From the NCBI RefSeq assembly GCF_020447105.2, contig NZ_CP096184.1:2232001-2296000 (forward strand): a stretch of 64,000 nt of DNA. Direction: 5' to 3'. How positions within the stretch are numbered: position 1 is the first letter of the stretch; each line of letters begins with the position of its first letter. Made by a program: the position numbers and the translations under genes. This document shows positions 50,900 to 59,438 of the stretch, piece after piece. Under the pieces are notes generated by a model. It ran no database searches. It was not told the origin of the DNA and saw nothing but the letters and a program-made list of their open reading frames with translations. This DNA comes from Demequina sp. TMPB413 (GTDB lineage: Bacteria > Actinomycetota > Actinomycetes > Actinomycetales > Demequinaceae).

Positions 50900-51502
50900 C
50901 GGCCGGTCCCACACGATCGTGTAGCGCCACAACAGTTGCGACTTGTACTCCGCGCCGGGCAAAACCTTTGCTGCGGCGGCCTGCACATCGCGGTAGGTGT
51001 GCGGAGGCGGCCATGCGGTGGGCGAGCCGTGCTGCCACGAGCCTTTGACAAGGGCGAACGCCTTGTCAGCAATCGAGGCGCCGACCTCGCGGTGCAGATC
51101 GCGCCACGTGGCACGGGCCGCGCCGACGATGCAGAGGCGACCGCCTGGCGCCACCCACGACTTGAGCCGCTCCAAACCCTCCTCGATGTCCATGTGGTGC
51201 AGCATGGCGCCCGAGTAGACCACGTCGGCTGGCTCAAGATCTGTCGAGAAGATGTCGCCGACAATGTAGGTGATGCGCTCGGAGTCTTGGGCGAGCGCTC
51301 GTTCGATGCTCGGCTCGTCGACGTCGATCCCTGTGACCGTCAGCCCCGCGCGCGCCATGGTGCGCGCAGCAAGGCCCTCCCCGCATCCCGCATCGATTCC
51401 CGTGGCCGCGTGCTCGGGAAGTTGAGCGAGGAGTTGCTGTTGGTAGCGGATCGTGTGATTGAACCGGCGGTTGTCTGGGACGGAGGAGGGCGCTGATGAC
51501 AT
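50888..51502 (-). CDS. Class I SAM-dependent methyltransferase
   Basis: A 204-residue protein starting MSSAPSSVPDNRRFNHTIRY. Motif I is ATGIDAGCGEGLAARTMARA, motif II is VTGIDVDEPSIERA, and a later strand is ADVVYSGAMLHHMD. It resembles small-molecule methylases (UbiE-like). The substrate is unknown. It is convergent with the DyP gene, overlapping by 12 bases, and divergent from the phosphotransferase gene. Confidence 0.85.
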   Translation of the reverse strand: MSSAPSSVPDNRRFNHTIRYQQQLLAQLPEHAATGIDAGCGEGLAARTMARAGLTVTGIDVDEPSIERALAQDSERITYIVGDIFSTDLEPADVVYSGAMLHHMDIEEGLERLKSWVAPGGRLCIVGAARATWRDLHREVGASIADKAFALVKGSWQHGSPTAWPPPHTYRDVQAAAAKVLPGAEYKSQLLWRYTIVWDRPSDA

Positions 51503-51579
51503 GCCCCCAGTGTGCCGGTCGCCGGAGGTGGTGCGCGCCCCGCCGCGCACACTTTGGCGCGAGACCCTACTGTGGAAGG

Positions 51580-52527
51580 GTGAGCAATGACGCCACACCT
51601 CCAGCAGAGGTGCACATCGACGAACCACTCGTGCGTGCTCTTCTCAAGAGCCAGCACCCCGATCTCGCGGATCTTCCGCTGGGCGCCCACCATGAGGGTT
51701 GGGACAACGTCACGATTCGCTTGGGGGACGACCTAGCCGTCAGGCTACCCAGACGCCGCCTGGGCGCAGCCCTGACAGCGACAGAACTCGACTGGATTCC
51801 CGACGTCGGCGCGAGTTGGGCCTTCCCCTCTCCGCGCGCACTGCGCGTCGGTCAACCCAACGAGCGCTACCCCTGGCGATGGTCGATCGTTCCCTGGCTC
51901 GACGGCGTTCCCGCCTACGAAGAGCCGCTGAGCGCCGACGGGGCGGCGGAACTTGGCCGCGCCCTCGCCCAGGTACACGTCAGCGCGCCCTCTGATGCGC
52001 CCATCAACCCGTTCCGCTCGCGACCGTTGCGCGAGAGGGCCGAGAGGCTTGACTTGCGACTCGAGGCGCTCACCGCAGAGCACGCAGACGCCTTGAGCTC
52101 TGACGCCGCCCGCGCAATGTTCCAGGCGGGCGCCACCCAGGAGCCCGCTGACCCGACCTGGACGCACCTCGACATCCACGGCGCCAACGTGCTCACGCAG
52201 GGAGGCCTCCTCGCGGGCTTGCTCGATTGGGGGGACGCCGCCGCCGGCGACCCCGCCACCGATCTTGGCGAGGCGCTCGTGCTCGTCGGTCGCGAGCTCT
52301 TCGCGCCGCTCGCGCGGGCCTATGCCGACGCTGGTGGCGCCGCCGCGTCGGATGGCACGTTGACAGAGGCGACCATGAAGCGGGTTGAGGCGGAGGCCGT
52401 CGCTTACGCCGCTCTGCTCGCCGCCACCGAAGACGGTGACCATGCCAGGGCGGGGTGGGTGGCGCTCGTGGACTTGGGCATTGCCGACGCCGTTCCCACC
52501 GGCCTCACGGTGCCCGCTAGGGCGTAG
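51580..52527 (+). CDS. Aminoglycoside phosphotransferase-family kinase
   Basis: A 315-residue APH-fold protein from a GTG at 51580. It has GAHHEGWDNVTIRLGDDLAV, a hinge region VPWLDGVPAYEEPL, the catalytic WTHLDIHGANVLTQGG (HxDxxxxN, here HLDIHGAN) and the metal Asp in LLDWGDAAAGDPATDLGEAL. APH-fold proteins phosphorylate aminoglycosides, macrolides or metabolites, and resistance cannot be claimed. A TACTGT hexamer 6-11 bases upstream suggests a leaderless start. Confidence 0.85.
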   Translation: MSNDATPPAEVHIDEPLVRALLKSQHPDLADLPLGAHHEGWDNVTIRLGDDLAVRLPRRRLGAALTATELDWIPDVGASWAFPSPRALRVGQPNERYPWRWSIVPWLDGVPAYEEPLSADGAAELGRALAQVHVSAPSDAPINPFRSRPLRERAERLDLRLEALTAEHADALSSDAARAMFQAGATQEPADPTWTHLDIHGANVLTQGGLLAGLLDWGDAAAGDPATDLGEALVLVGRELFAPLARAYADAGGAAASDGTLTEATMKRVEAEAVAYAALLAATEDGDHARAGWVALVDLGIADAVPTGLTVPARA

Positions 52528-52975
52528 GGTCCGAAATGGCCGTCACGACGGTCGATTCGACTTCACGCCCGTCGCTCACTGTGGCCGAGCGAATCGGCGG
52601 GCCTGGGTACTTCGAGCTAAACCAGAACACGAGGGTGACCTCGCCGCTAGCGACCTCGTAACGCGCGCATTCCAACCGGCCGAGCGGGGTCTCGATGGTC
52701 TCGCTGGTGATCGTCGTGACGTCTCCGGGGTAGACCGCGCTATCGCGCAGGTCTTCCCACGTCGTCCTTGCCTCCATGGCGTCACCCAGCGGCTCGCCCT
52801 TGTCATCAAGGGGGGTGATACCGATGGAGACTTCGTGTTCGTCAGGGTCGATGTACACGGTGCGGCGCCGATCAACCACTTTGCCCTCGCGCTGAGTGAC
52901 GAGTTCGCGGCTGTGGCCGTGTGAGAAAGCGGCGCGAATCTGTTCCGACGTGAACGGCGGCTTGGCCATAGTCAT
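52517..52975 (-). CDS. Hypothetical protein
   Basis: A 152-residue protein starting MTMAKPPFTSEQIRAAFSHG. The rest is beta-rich (RRTVYIDPDEHEVSIGITPL, VTTITSETIETPLGRLECAR, VTLVFWFSSKYPGPPIRS), which suggests a small lipocalin-like or NTF2-like beta barrel. It overlaps the phosphotransferase gene end by 11 bases in convergent orientation. Function unknown. Confidence 0.6.
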   Translation of the reverse strand: MTMAKPPFTSEQIRAAFSHGHSRELVTQREGKVVDRRRTVYIDPDEHEVSIGITPLDDKGEPLGDAMEARTTWEDLRDSAVYPGDVTTITSETIETPLGRLECARYEVASGEVTLVFWFSSKYPGPPIRSATVSDGREVESTVVTAISDPTP

Positions 52976-53021
52976 GTCTCCACGCTACCCGCCGCGACTC
53001 AGCCGTGCGCGGCGAGCCGGA

Positions 53022-53897
53022 CTACAGCCCCAGCGCCTTCATGTACGGCTCGAGGATCTCCCAGTTCTCTTCGTCTGAGCGGTCCTCACTCCATATCTCG
53101 TCGTACTGTGCGCGCTGCTCTTCTGTCAGTTTTGCCCACACGTCGAGCAGGCGCTGGATGTCCGCATGCCAGTAGCCAACGATGCGCAAGGCACGAGCCG
53201 GAAGCCCCAACTCGCGCCGCAGTACCGTGCGAACTTGCCGCGACACCGACGACTCACAGGCGACCCACACGTACACCGGCGGCTCGTCGCCGTGCTCGAC
53301 GCCAGGCACATCGCCCGCGAGCGCCGTGCTCGCCGTCGCGGCCCTCACCTCCCTCGCCGTCGCGTCGACGATGGTGCTCGCACTCACGCCGTTCCCGCCG
53401 ACGACCCACTCCACCGAGGCGTCGGCCGCAGTGGGAAGCGACCGTGCATCTTCTAGCGAGGCGAGCTCGACGACAACCACAAACCGCTCGTCTTTGCTTG
53501 CCTCAGCGAGGATCCTGGCAATCGCTGGCAGTGCCGTGGCGTCCCCCACCAACACGCGAGGGACGCGCGCTGCTGGAGCCGCGTAGTACGCCTTCGGCTC
53601 GCTGACCTTCACCGCGTCGCCCACGGTGAGTGACTCCGCCCACGCGGAGCCTTGGCCGTGGCCGTGGATCGCCACTTCAAGTTCGAAACCCTCAGGGGTC
53701 ACAGCGGAAATGGTGTAGTGGCGAGCGGTGTGGCCGTCGGCGTCTGGAGTGTGGGCGCCCACCTCGATGTGCACAAACTCGTCAGGCACGCCCAGCGACG
53801 ACCACGCGCCGTCGCCACAGACCTGAAGACCCACCCTGACAAAGCCGGGCGTGATGCGGGCAAGGGATGTGACGACGGCGTCGATGGTCGTTTCCAT
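53022..53897 (-). CDS. Ferric-siderophore reductase (siderophore-interacting protein)
   Basis: A 291-residue flavoprotein. The FAD-binding motif is ARHYTISAVTPEGFELEVAI (RxYT). The NAD(P)H part has RVLVGDATALPAIARILAEA, and the SIP end has YVWVACESSVSRQVRTVLRR and RIVGYWHAD. It would reduce Fe(III)-siderophore in the cytosol to release iron. It is last of the five-gene iron operon, 3 bases after the binding protein gene. The C-terminal ~40 residues (an acidic Trp-rich helix) are an extension. Confidence 0.9.
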   Translation of the reverse strand: METTIDAVVTSLARITPGFVRVGLQVCGDGAWSSLGVPDEFVHIEVGAHTPDADGHTARHYTISAVTPEGFELEVAIHGHGQGSAWAESLTVGDAVKVSEPKAYYAAPAARVPRVLVGDATALPAIARILAEASKDERFVVVVELASLEDARSLPTAADASVEWVVGGNGVSASTIVDATAREVRAATASTALAGDVPGVEHGDEPPVYVWVACESSVSRQVRTVLRRELGLPARALRIVGYWHADIQRLLDVWAKLTEEQRAQYDEIWSEDRSDEENWEILEPYMKALGL

Positions 53898-53900
53898 GGC

Positions 53901-54974
53901 TTAAGCGGCCTCCTCGAATGCGGGCACTTCGGTGGCAGGGTCGCCGTCAAGGGCGGCATCGAGCTTGGGCGCCAACTGCTCGACAACGTAGGCCTGTGAC
54001 AGCGGACTCGCGAAGGAGAACGCGCCTTCGAACACGTTGGACGTCGACCAGATGTGGCCGCCGTTCATGGTGATTCCGAGCGAGTCGTATCCGGGCATGG
54101 CCTCGATCTGAGCCTGGGTATCAGGGGACAACGCGGCCAGCCAGATGACGGTGTCGAGGTCGAGGATGTCGAGGCGCTCCGGGCTGACCGTGAGGTAGAA
54201 GTCGGTGTCGACATCGCCGTACTGGTCGACCACCGTGGTCTCGAGTCCAAGGCGCTGCAGCAATGCGGGACGGGGATCGTGAGAGTAGTAGGCGCCCGGC
54301 TGGCCCTCGAAGAGGAAGCCGACGGCTCCTGTCTTTCCCTCCCAATCGGGGTGAGCCTCGCGCGTGCTCGCGAAGAGCTCCTCGTTGGCTTCGATGAGTT
54401 CCTCGCCCTGCTCGGATTTGCCAACGGCAGCGGCGATCAGGCGCGTCTCTTCATCGAACGGCATTCCATAGTCCGCGTAGTCACCCGACTGAGCGACCAC
54501 GGGCGCGATCTGGCTCAATAGGTCGTACTCCTCCTGCGTGATGCCCGACCACGTCGCGATGATGAGGTCGGGGGCGAACCCTGCGACCTGCTCGATGTTG
54601 AGTTCAGCGTTCGCGAGCACCTCTGGCTCGGCGCCGACGGCCTCGCGTGCTTCGTCTGCCCACGGCCAGGTCGCATAGTCGTAGCCACCGAACCATTCAC
54701 GCACGGCGACCGGCGCGACGCCCAGGGCGTAGAGCCAATCCTGCTCGTGGTAGCCGACGGTGACCACGCGCTCCGGCTGGGACTCGATGGTGGTCTCGCC
54801 ATACTTGTGCTCGAGCGTCACGGGGAAGGCGTCTGCAGCTGGAGGCGCGGAGTCGGTCGGGTTCGCAGTGTTGGACGCTTCTGGCGAGCCGGACGACGAA
54901 CACGCGGCGAGCGTAAGCGCCGCGGCCGCCATCAACGCAACGCCCGCACGGCGGGCAAAGGTGGGGTTTCTCAT
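53901..54974 (-). CDS. Iron-siderophore ABC transporter substrate-binding lipoprotein
   Basis: A 357-residue class III binding protein. The signal ALMAAAALTLAAC has the lipobox Cys at about residue 25. The FepB/FhuD-like core has PERVVTVGYHEQDWLYALGV, EVLANAELNIEQVAGFAPDL followed by IIATWSGI, and a C-terminal segment GAFSFASPLSQAYVVEQLAP. It overlaps the ATPase gene by ATGA. Confidence 0.93.
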   Translation of the reverse strand: MRNPTFARRAGVALMAAAALTLAACSSSGSPEASNTANPTDSAPPAADAFPVTLEHKYGETTIESQPERVVTVGYHEQDWLYALGVAPVAVREWFGGYDYATWPWADEAREAVGAEPEVLANAELNIEQVAGFAPDLIIATWSGITQEEYDLLSQIAPVVAQSGDYADYGMPFDEETRLIAAAVGKSEQGEELIEANEELFASTREAHPDWEGKTGAVGFLFEGQPGAYYSHDPRPALLQRLGLETTVVDQYGDVDTDFYLTVSPERLDILDLDTVIWLAALSPDTQAQIEAMPGYDSLGITMNGGHIWSTSNVFEGAFSFASPLSQAYVVEQLAPKLDAALDGDPATEVPAFEEAA

Positions 54975-55840
54975 GGTGTCCTTTCGGGATGGGGAACGAC
55001 GTCGGGTGACGCTTCCGGTGTGCGCAACCCGGTGAGGGGCGCGCGGGAGGGAACGACGAGCGGGGTGCCGGTGACGGGGTCGGGCACCACAGTGACGGGG
55101 AGGCCGAAGGCTGCGGAAACGCGCTGTGCCGTGAGTACCTCTGCAGGCGTGCCGCGGGCAAGGACAAGACCGGCAGACATCAACACCACGTGGTCCGCGT
55201 AGCGCGCTGCCTGGCCAAGGTCGTGCAACACGGTGACGACGGTGCGGCCCGCGGCGGCGAGCGCGTGGAGTAGATCCATGACCTCGTACTGATGGGCGAT
55301 GTCAAGGTAAGTCGTGGGTTCGTCGAGCAGCAGGATCTCGGTGTCTTGGGCAAGTGCCAAGGCGATCCAGGCCCGCTGGCGCTGGCCGCCGGACAGCGAG
55401 TCGACAGGACGGTGCGCGAGCCCCGTAAGGCCTGTTGCTGAAAGGGCGTGCGTGACTGCCTCGGTGTCGGCGCTCGACCACGGCGTGAAGGCGCCCAGGT
55501 AGGGAGTGCGACCGCGGGCGATCAGGTCCTTGACCGTGATCCCTGCGGGAGCAATCGGCGCTTGCGGGAGCAAGCCGAGTTCCCGCGCCACCTCCTTGGT
55601 TGGCCGCCGGTGGATATCGGAGCCGTCAAGCGTCACGACGCCTTCGAGGGGCTTGTGAAGTCGCGCCATCGCTCGCAGCAGGGTCGACTTGCCACAACCG
55701 TTCGGGCCGATGATGGCGGTCAGTGAAGCGGGAGGGATCGGGACGGAGACTTCGTGGACTACGCGGGCCGACCCGTATGCGAGGGAGAGCTCCGCGGCCT
55801 CGAGACGGTGCGGTGGCAGCGGCTGCTGATGATCGGTCAT
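54971..55840 (-). CDS. Iron-siderophore ABC transporter ATP-binding protein
   Basis: A 289-residue FepC/FhuC-type ATPase starting MTDHQQPLPPHRLEAAELSL. Walker A is IIGPNGCGKSTLLRAM, the signature DSLSGGQRQRAWIALALAQD, Walker B EILLLDEPTTYLDIAHQYEV, and the H-loop VVTVLHDLGQAARYADHVVL. The ATG at 55840 overlaps the permease stop, which sets the start; the long frame upstream belongs to the permease in another frame. Confidence 0.95.
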   Translation of the reverse strand: MTDHQQPLPPHRLEAAELSLAYGSARVVHEVSVPIPPASLTAIIGPNGCGKSTLLRAMARLHKPLEGVVTLDGSDIHRRPTKEVARELGLLPQAPIAPAGITVKDLIARGRTPYLGAFTPWSSADTEAVTHALSATGLTGLAHRPVDSLSGGQRQRAWIALALAQDTEILLLDEPTTYLDIAHQYEVMDLLHALAAAGRTVVTVLHDLGQAARYADHVVLMSAGLVLARGTPAEVLTAQRVSAAFGLPVTVVPDPVTGTPLVVPSRAPLTGLRTPEASPDVVPHPERTP

Positions 55841-56832
55841 GAGCGAATTCCCTTCGCGCGGTGCAACAGGTACAGCAAGTACGGGGCGCCGATGGCTGCG
55901 GTGAACAGCCCGATCGGCACCTGCGTCGGCGAGAAGAGCTCCCTCGCCGCGAGGTCGGCGACTGCGGTCAAGGCCGCGCCGGTGATGATCGACGGAACCA
56001 AGGCGATCCCCTCCGTGCGCACAAGTCGTCGTGCGATGGCGGGGGCTACCAGGGCAACGAAGCCGATGGGCCCGGTGAGGGCGGCCGCCAGGCCAGCGGC
56101 GAGCGCTCCCAGCGCAATGGCCGCAAGGCGCAGCCGCACCGGTCGCACTCCCAGTCCAGCGGCGAGGTCGTCTCCCATCTCGACCACCCGAAGCTTGCGC
56201 TCGAGCCACAGCGCCAGGGGAACCGTGACCGCGACCGCGATGGCCGCGAGGGTCACGTGCTCCCATACACGCGCATTGGTCGACCCGATCGTCCACAGGT
56301 ACGCCTGGGGAGCGAGGTGCTCGGGAACGGCCGTGAGCAAGTAGGTGGTCACCGACGAGGCCACGAAGCCGATGCCGATTCCCGCGACGATGAGCCGCAT
56401 CGGTTGGATCCCACGCGACCACCCCACGCCCACGATGAGCGCGGATGTCAGCAGCGCACCCGCGATTGCTGCGGGAGCGAGCGCAAGCGAGGAGGTGTTG
56501 CCGAAGGCCCACATGGACGCGACGGCGGCGGCCGCGGCGCCCTGAGTGACCCCAAGGATGTCCGGCGATGCGAGCGGATTGCGGGCGACGGACTGGAGGA
56601 GTGCACCCGAGCAGGCGAGCAAGGCGCCCACGAGCGTCGCCGTGTAGGTGCGCGGAGCGCGCAATTGGCCGACGATGAAGTCAGCTGGCGAATCGGTCGT
56701 GAAGCCCGTCGCGGATTGCAGCGAGTCCCACCACGGCAGCGCCGTCTGGCCGTACGTCAGCGCTACGACGACGGCTGCGAGCGTGATCGCGGCCAGCACC
56801 AGCGAAACCCGCGCGGGCCTTGCGAGCGTCAT
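55837..56832 (-). CDS. FecCD-type iron-siderophore permease 2
   Basis: A 331-residue permease with about 9-10 membrane helices. FecCD landmarks are RAPRTYTATLVGALLACSGA, LLQSVARNPLASPDILGVTQ followed by GAAAAAV, VRPVRLRLAAIALGALAAG and the coupling helix region TGPIGFVALVAPAIARRLVR. It overlaps permease 1 and the ATPase by ATGA. The two permeases should form a heterodimer. Confidence 0.95.
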   Translation of the reverse strand: MTLARPARVSLVLAAITLAAVVVALTYGQTALPWWDSLQSATGFTTDSPADFIVGQLRAPRTYTATLVGALLACSGALLQSVARNPLASPDILGVTQGAAAAAVASMWAFGNTSSLALAPAAIAGALLTSALIVGVGWSRGIQPMRLIVAGIGIGFVASSVTTYLLTAVPEHLAPQAYLWTIGSTNARVWEHVTLAAIAVAVTVPLALWLERKLRVVEMGDDLAAGLGVRPVRLRLAAIALGALAAGLAAALTGPIGFVALVAPAIARRLVRTEGIALVPSIITGAALTAVADLAARELFSPTQVPIGLFTAAIGAPYLLYLLHRAKGIRS

Positions 56833-57824
56833 GGCGCGACCGCCCTCATGCGTCGCGCGAGCAAAGCGAGCAGGATTCCGCCCAAGAGCGCGGTGGTCAC
56901 GCCGACGGAGATCTCGCCTGGACGCGCGACGATGCGTCCCGCCACGTCACACAACAGAACGACCGCTGCACCGAACGGGATGGACAAGACAAGCAGCCAG
57001 CCGATGCGGGGCCCGACGAGGGCACGGACCAGGTGCGGCACGGCGAGACCCACGAACGCGATCGGACCGGCCAGCGCCGTCGCGACCCCCGCAAGGGCAA
57101 TCACCGTGACCAGCACGTGCACGCGCGTGAGCCCTGCACGCGTCCCCAGCGACGCCGCCGCGTCGTCCCCAAGCGCGATCGCGCTCAGCGGTCGCACCGC
57201 GAGAAGCGCCACGAGGATCGTCAGGCCGATGCCCACCACGAGCGGACCGGTGGGCACTCCCGCCCTGCCGGTGAGCGATCCCGCGAGCCAGAAGCGCAAC
57301 TGGTTGAGGGCGAAAGGCTGCGCGACGACGATGGCGGACGTGACCGCGGTCAGCAGCGCGGTGACGGCGGCGCCAGCGAGCACCAGCCTGGCGGGCGCTG
57401 CGGCGCCTGCCCCGGTCGCTCCCACGCCATAGGCGACGAGACCCGCGACGGCAGCCCCCATGAAGGCGAGCAGAATCTGTGGTGCGAACGAGCCCACGCC
57501 AGCCACGACGGTTCCCAAGACGATCGCGAGCGCGGCACCCGCGTTGAGCCCCAAGAGCCCTGGGTCGGCGAGAGGATTGCGAGTGAGGGACTGCGTGAGG
57601 GCTCCTGCGACGGCGAGCGCAGCGCCAGCCGCGATGCCGATGACGGTGCGGTCGACGCGCAGGTCCCGCACAATCTGGTGACTCGCGTTGGCCGGGTCGT
57701 AGTCGACAAAGGCGGCCCACACGTCGGCCGGGGGGATCTCTTGGGCGCCAATCGCCAGCGACGCCACCACCGCGACGAGCGCGACGATGATGGCCGCGGG
57801 CGCGGCGAAGGCAAGGCGATACAC
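56829..57824 (-). CDS. FecCD-type iron-siderophore permease 1
   Basis: A 331-residue permease, first gene of the operon. Landmarks are RDLRVDRTVIGIAAGAALAV, GALTQSLTRNPLADPGLLGL followed by NAGAALAIVLG, ALAGPIAFVGLAVPHLVRAL followed by VGP, and PGEISVGVTTALLGGILLAL. An iron box lies 42 bases before the ATG, so the whole operon is probably repressed under high iron. Confidence 0.95.
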   Translation of the reverse strand: MYRLAFAAPAAIIVALVAVVASLAIGAQEIPPADVWAAFVDYDPANASHQIVRDLRVDRTVIGIAAGAALAVAGALTQSLTRNPLADPGLLGLNAGAALAIVLGTVVAGVGSFAPQILLAFMGAAVAGLVAYGVGATGAGAAAPARLVLAGAAVTALLTAVTSAIVVAQPFALNQLRFWLAGSLTGRAGVPTGPLVVGIGLTILVALLAVRPLSAIALGDDAAASLGTRAGLTRVHVLVTVIALAGVATALAGPIAFVGLAVPHLVRALVGPRIGWLLVLSIPFGAAVVLLCDVAGRIVARPGEISVGVTTALLGGILLALLARRMRAVAP

Positions 57825-57865
57825 GGAGGCTCCGAAGTGTGAGGCGTCGCGACGGCGACGACAGC

Positions 57866-57882
57866 AGGTAAGGCGAACCTAA
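57866..57882 (-). promoter_or_regulatory. DtxR/IdeR-type iron box
   Basis: On the minus strand TTAGGTTCGCCTTACCT matches the IdeR/DtxR consensus (TTAGGTTAGGCTAACCTAA) at most positions. It sits 42-58 bases before the ATG of the siderophore permease operon, the expected place for iron repression. Confidence 0.8.
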
Positions 57883-57896
57883 CTCACTGGCGGGCG

Positions 57897-57922
57897 TTTA
57901 CGCAACATCACTGTTGCGTAAA
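57897..57922. promoter_or_regulatory. Perfect 11-bp palindrome beside the iron box
   Basis: TTTACGCAACA (57897-57907) and TGTTGCGTAAA (57912-57922) form a perfect inverted repeat with a 4-base centre. It is not GC-rich and no T-run follows on either strand, so a protein-binding site is more likely than a terminator. It lies 15 bases upstream of the iron box, between the iron operon and the end of the GNAT gene. Confidence 0.6.
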
Positions 57923-57986
57923 TAGGCGCCGACGTGCGGCAATCGCTCGCGCCGCTACCAGGCGGCCCGTGCGAGACTCCCCTGGC

Positions 57987-58466
57987 TCACACCGAGCGCG
58001 CGTACGTCACGACGCCTTCTTCAGGCGCCGCCTCGTCCGCCGCGCCATCGATGACTACGGCGAAGCCTTCCCGACGCAGAAAGCCCCGCGCCCTCACGTC
58101 GGCCGCGGGAACATCAGTGACGAGCACGGGAACGCCCTCGCGATCGCAGTGTCGGACGGTCTCGCCGAGCAGTTGCTGGGCGGCGCTGCGACCGCGCACC
58201 GTGTCGTGCGCCTGAACGGTGACGAGCTCGGCCCGTTGGCGGTCGGGATCGATCCGGAAGGCAACCACACCATGAATGTCGCCATCCGCGATGTAGAGGA
58301 GCACCGTGGGTGCGTCTTCGCGCGGGAAGAGCACGTCGATGGTGCGCTCGAACAGGCCTTGCGATGTGGCCGCGCCTCGCCCCCTGCGCGACTCGTAGAC
58401 GCCGCTGAAGAACCTGGCCACGTCCTGGGTATCCGCCGCCGCTGCGATGCGGATGGGCGCAGACAT
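57987..58466 (-). CDS. GNAT-family N-acetyltransferase
   Basis: A 159-residue protein starting MSAPIRIAAAADTQDVARFF. The GNAT strand-turn has HGVVAFRIDPDRQRAELVTV, then VQAHDTVRGRSAAQQLLGET (acetyl-CoA loop, with the usual Q/RxxGxG/A changed to VRGRSAA). The late strand GVPVLVTDVPAAD and FLRREGFAVV complete the fold. The substrate is unknown. It is divergent from the redoxin gene. Confidence 0.8.
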   Translation of the reverse strand: MSAPIRIAAAADTQDVARFFSGVYESRRGRGAATSQGLFERTIDVLFPREDAPTVLLYIADGDIHGVVAFRIDPDRQRAELVTVQAHDTVRGRSAAQQLLGETVRHCDREGVPVLVTDVPAADVRARGFLRREGFAVVIDGAADEAAPEEGVVTYARSV

Positions 58467-58551
58467 GGCTTGAGGATACGTGAAGAACACGCGTTGTCGA
58501 AGCGCTTCGTTCGAAACGTAGGGAATAGGCGGGGGTGGTCGAGCGCTTATC

Positions 58552-58567
58552 TGTACGTCTTCGTACA
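58552..58567. promoter_or_regulatory. TetR-type operator palindrome
   Basis: TGTACG (58552-58557) and CGTACA (58562-58567) with 4 bases between form a 16-bp palindrome typical of TetR-family sites. It lies 19 bases before the redoxin ATG. A TetR gene overlaps the redoxin gene, so self-regulation of the pair is likely. Confidence 0.6.
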
Positions 58568-58586
58568 CTTTTGATAAGGAGTCCCC

Positions 58587-59438
58587 ATGAGAATTCTTCA
58601 CCGGATCTACGTCGAGGCCGTCGGCGTCTTGACTCTCGCCGCCTTCGCGCTCACTACGCTGCAGGCGATGCGGCACGGCTCACCAGCCCATCTGATCGCG
58701 GCTGCCCCATGGCTCGCGAGCTTCATCCTCATCTTTGGCTCTGCGGTCGCGCCTCGCCGCCTCGTCGCCAAGACGCGGCATCACTCGTGGCCGTTCTACG
58801 CCGCCAGTGTGGTGGCGACGGCCGCCGCATTCGCGGTCCATTGGCTAGCCGGCCTCCTCGCACTCGCGGGCACCGCTGCCTTGCTCGGCTACACGCTGTG
58901 GTTCACGCGTCAGCATCGTCCGGCTCCCGTGGTCACCGTGGGCGAGGTCCTCCCAGACTTCCCCCTGATGCGCGTCGACGGTTCTGTCGTGTCATCGGCC
59001 GCACTCGCGCAACAGCCTCACGTCATCCTGTTCTATCGGGGCAACTGGTGCCCCTTTTGCATGGCTCAAGTACACGGGGTGGCCGCTCAATACCGGGAGT
59101 TGGAACAGCGCGGGGTCAAGGTGGCGCTGATTAGCCCTCAGCGCGCCGAGGATTCCGAGGAACTGTCGCGCCGCTTTGAAGCTCCGATGGACTTCTATGT
59201 CGACGTCGACGGCTCGGCGGCAAGGACTCTCGACATCGTCCAGGCTGGCGGGGTTCCTGTGACCTTCGGTGCCGGGACAAACGGCGATACCGTAGTGCCC
59301 ACCATCATCATCACCAAGGCCGACGGCACCGTTGCGTGGATTCACCACGCCGACGACCACCGCGTCAGGCCGGAACCGTCAACCTTCCTGGAGGTCATCG
59401 ACCGTGAAGGGATCGGCGTCTCGAGGTCAGGCGCGTAG
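58587..59438 (+). CDS. Membrane-anchored redoxin (AhpC/TSA-like)
   Basis: A 283-residue protein. About four membrane helices lie in residues 8-106 (including AVGVLTLAAFALTTLQAM, PWLASFILIFGSAV, VVATAAAFAVHWLAGLLALA). The C-terminal thioredoxin-like domain is from about residue 115, with FYRGNWCPFCMAQVHGVAAQ (Cys155 and Cys158). It starts with AAGGAG 5 bases before the ATG. Fusion of a DoxX-like or unknown membrane part to a CxxC redoxin suggests thiol handling at the membrane; the domain's side of the membrane is uncertain. It is coupled to the TetR gene. Confidence 0.85.
   Translation: MRILHRIYVEAVGVLTLAAFALTTLQAMRHGSPAHLIAAAPWLASFILIFGSAVAPRRLVAKTRHHSWPFYAASVVATAAAFAVHWLAGLLALAGTAALLGYTLWFTRQHRPAPVVTVGEVLPDFPLMRVDGSVVSSAALAQQPHVILFYRGNWCPFCMAQVHGVAAQYRELEQRGVKVALISPQRAEDSEELSRRFEAPMDFYVDVDGSAARTLDIVQAGGVPVTFGAGTNGDTVVPTIIITKADGTVAWIHHADDHRVRPEPSTFLEVIDREGIGVSRSGA

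Noticed and set aside
51580-52527. Aminoglycoside resistance gene
   Set aside because: Only the general APH fold is visible; the family includes many metabolic kinases and no resistance context is present.
55841-56512. N-terminal extension of the siderophore ATPase frame
   Set aside because: It is a shadow of the permease gene; the ATG at 55840 overlaps the permease stop and starts a standard FepC protein.
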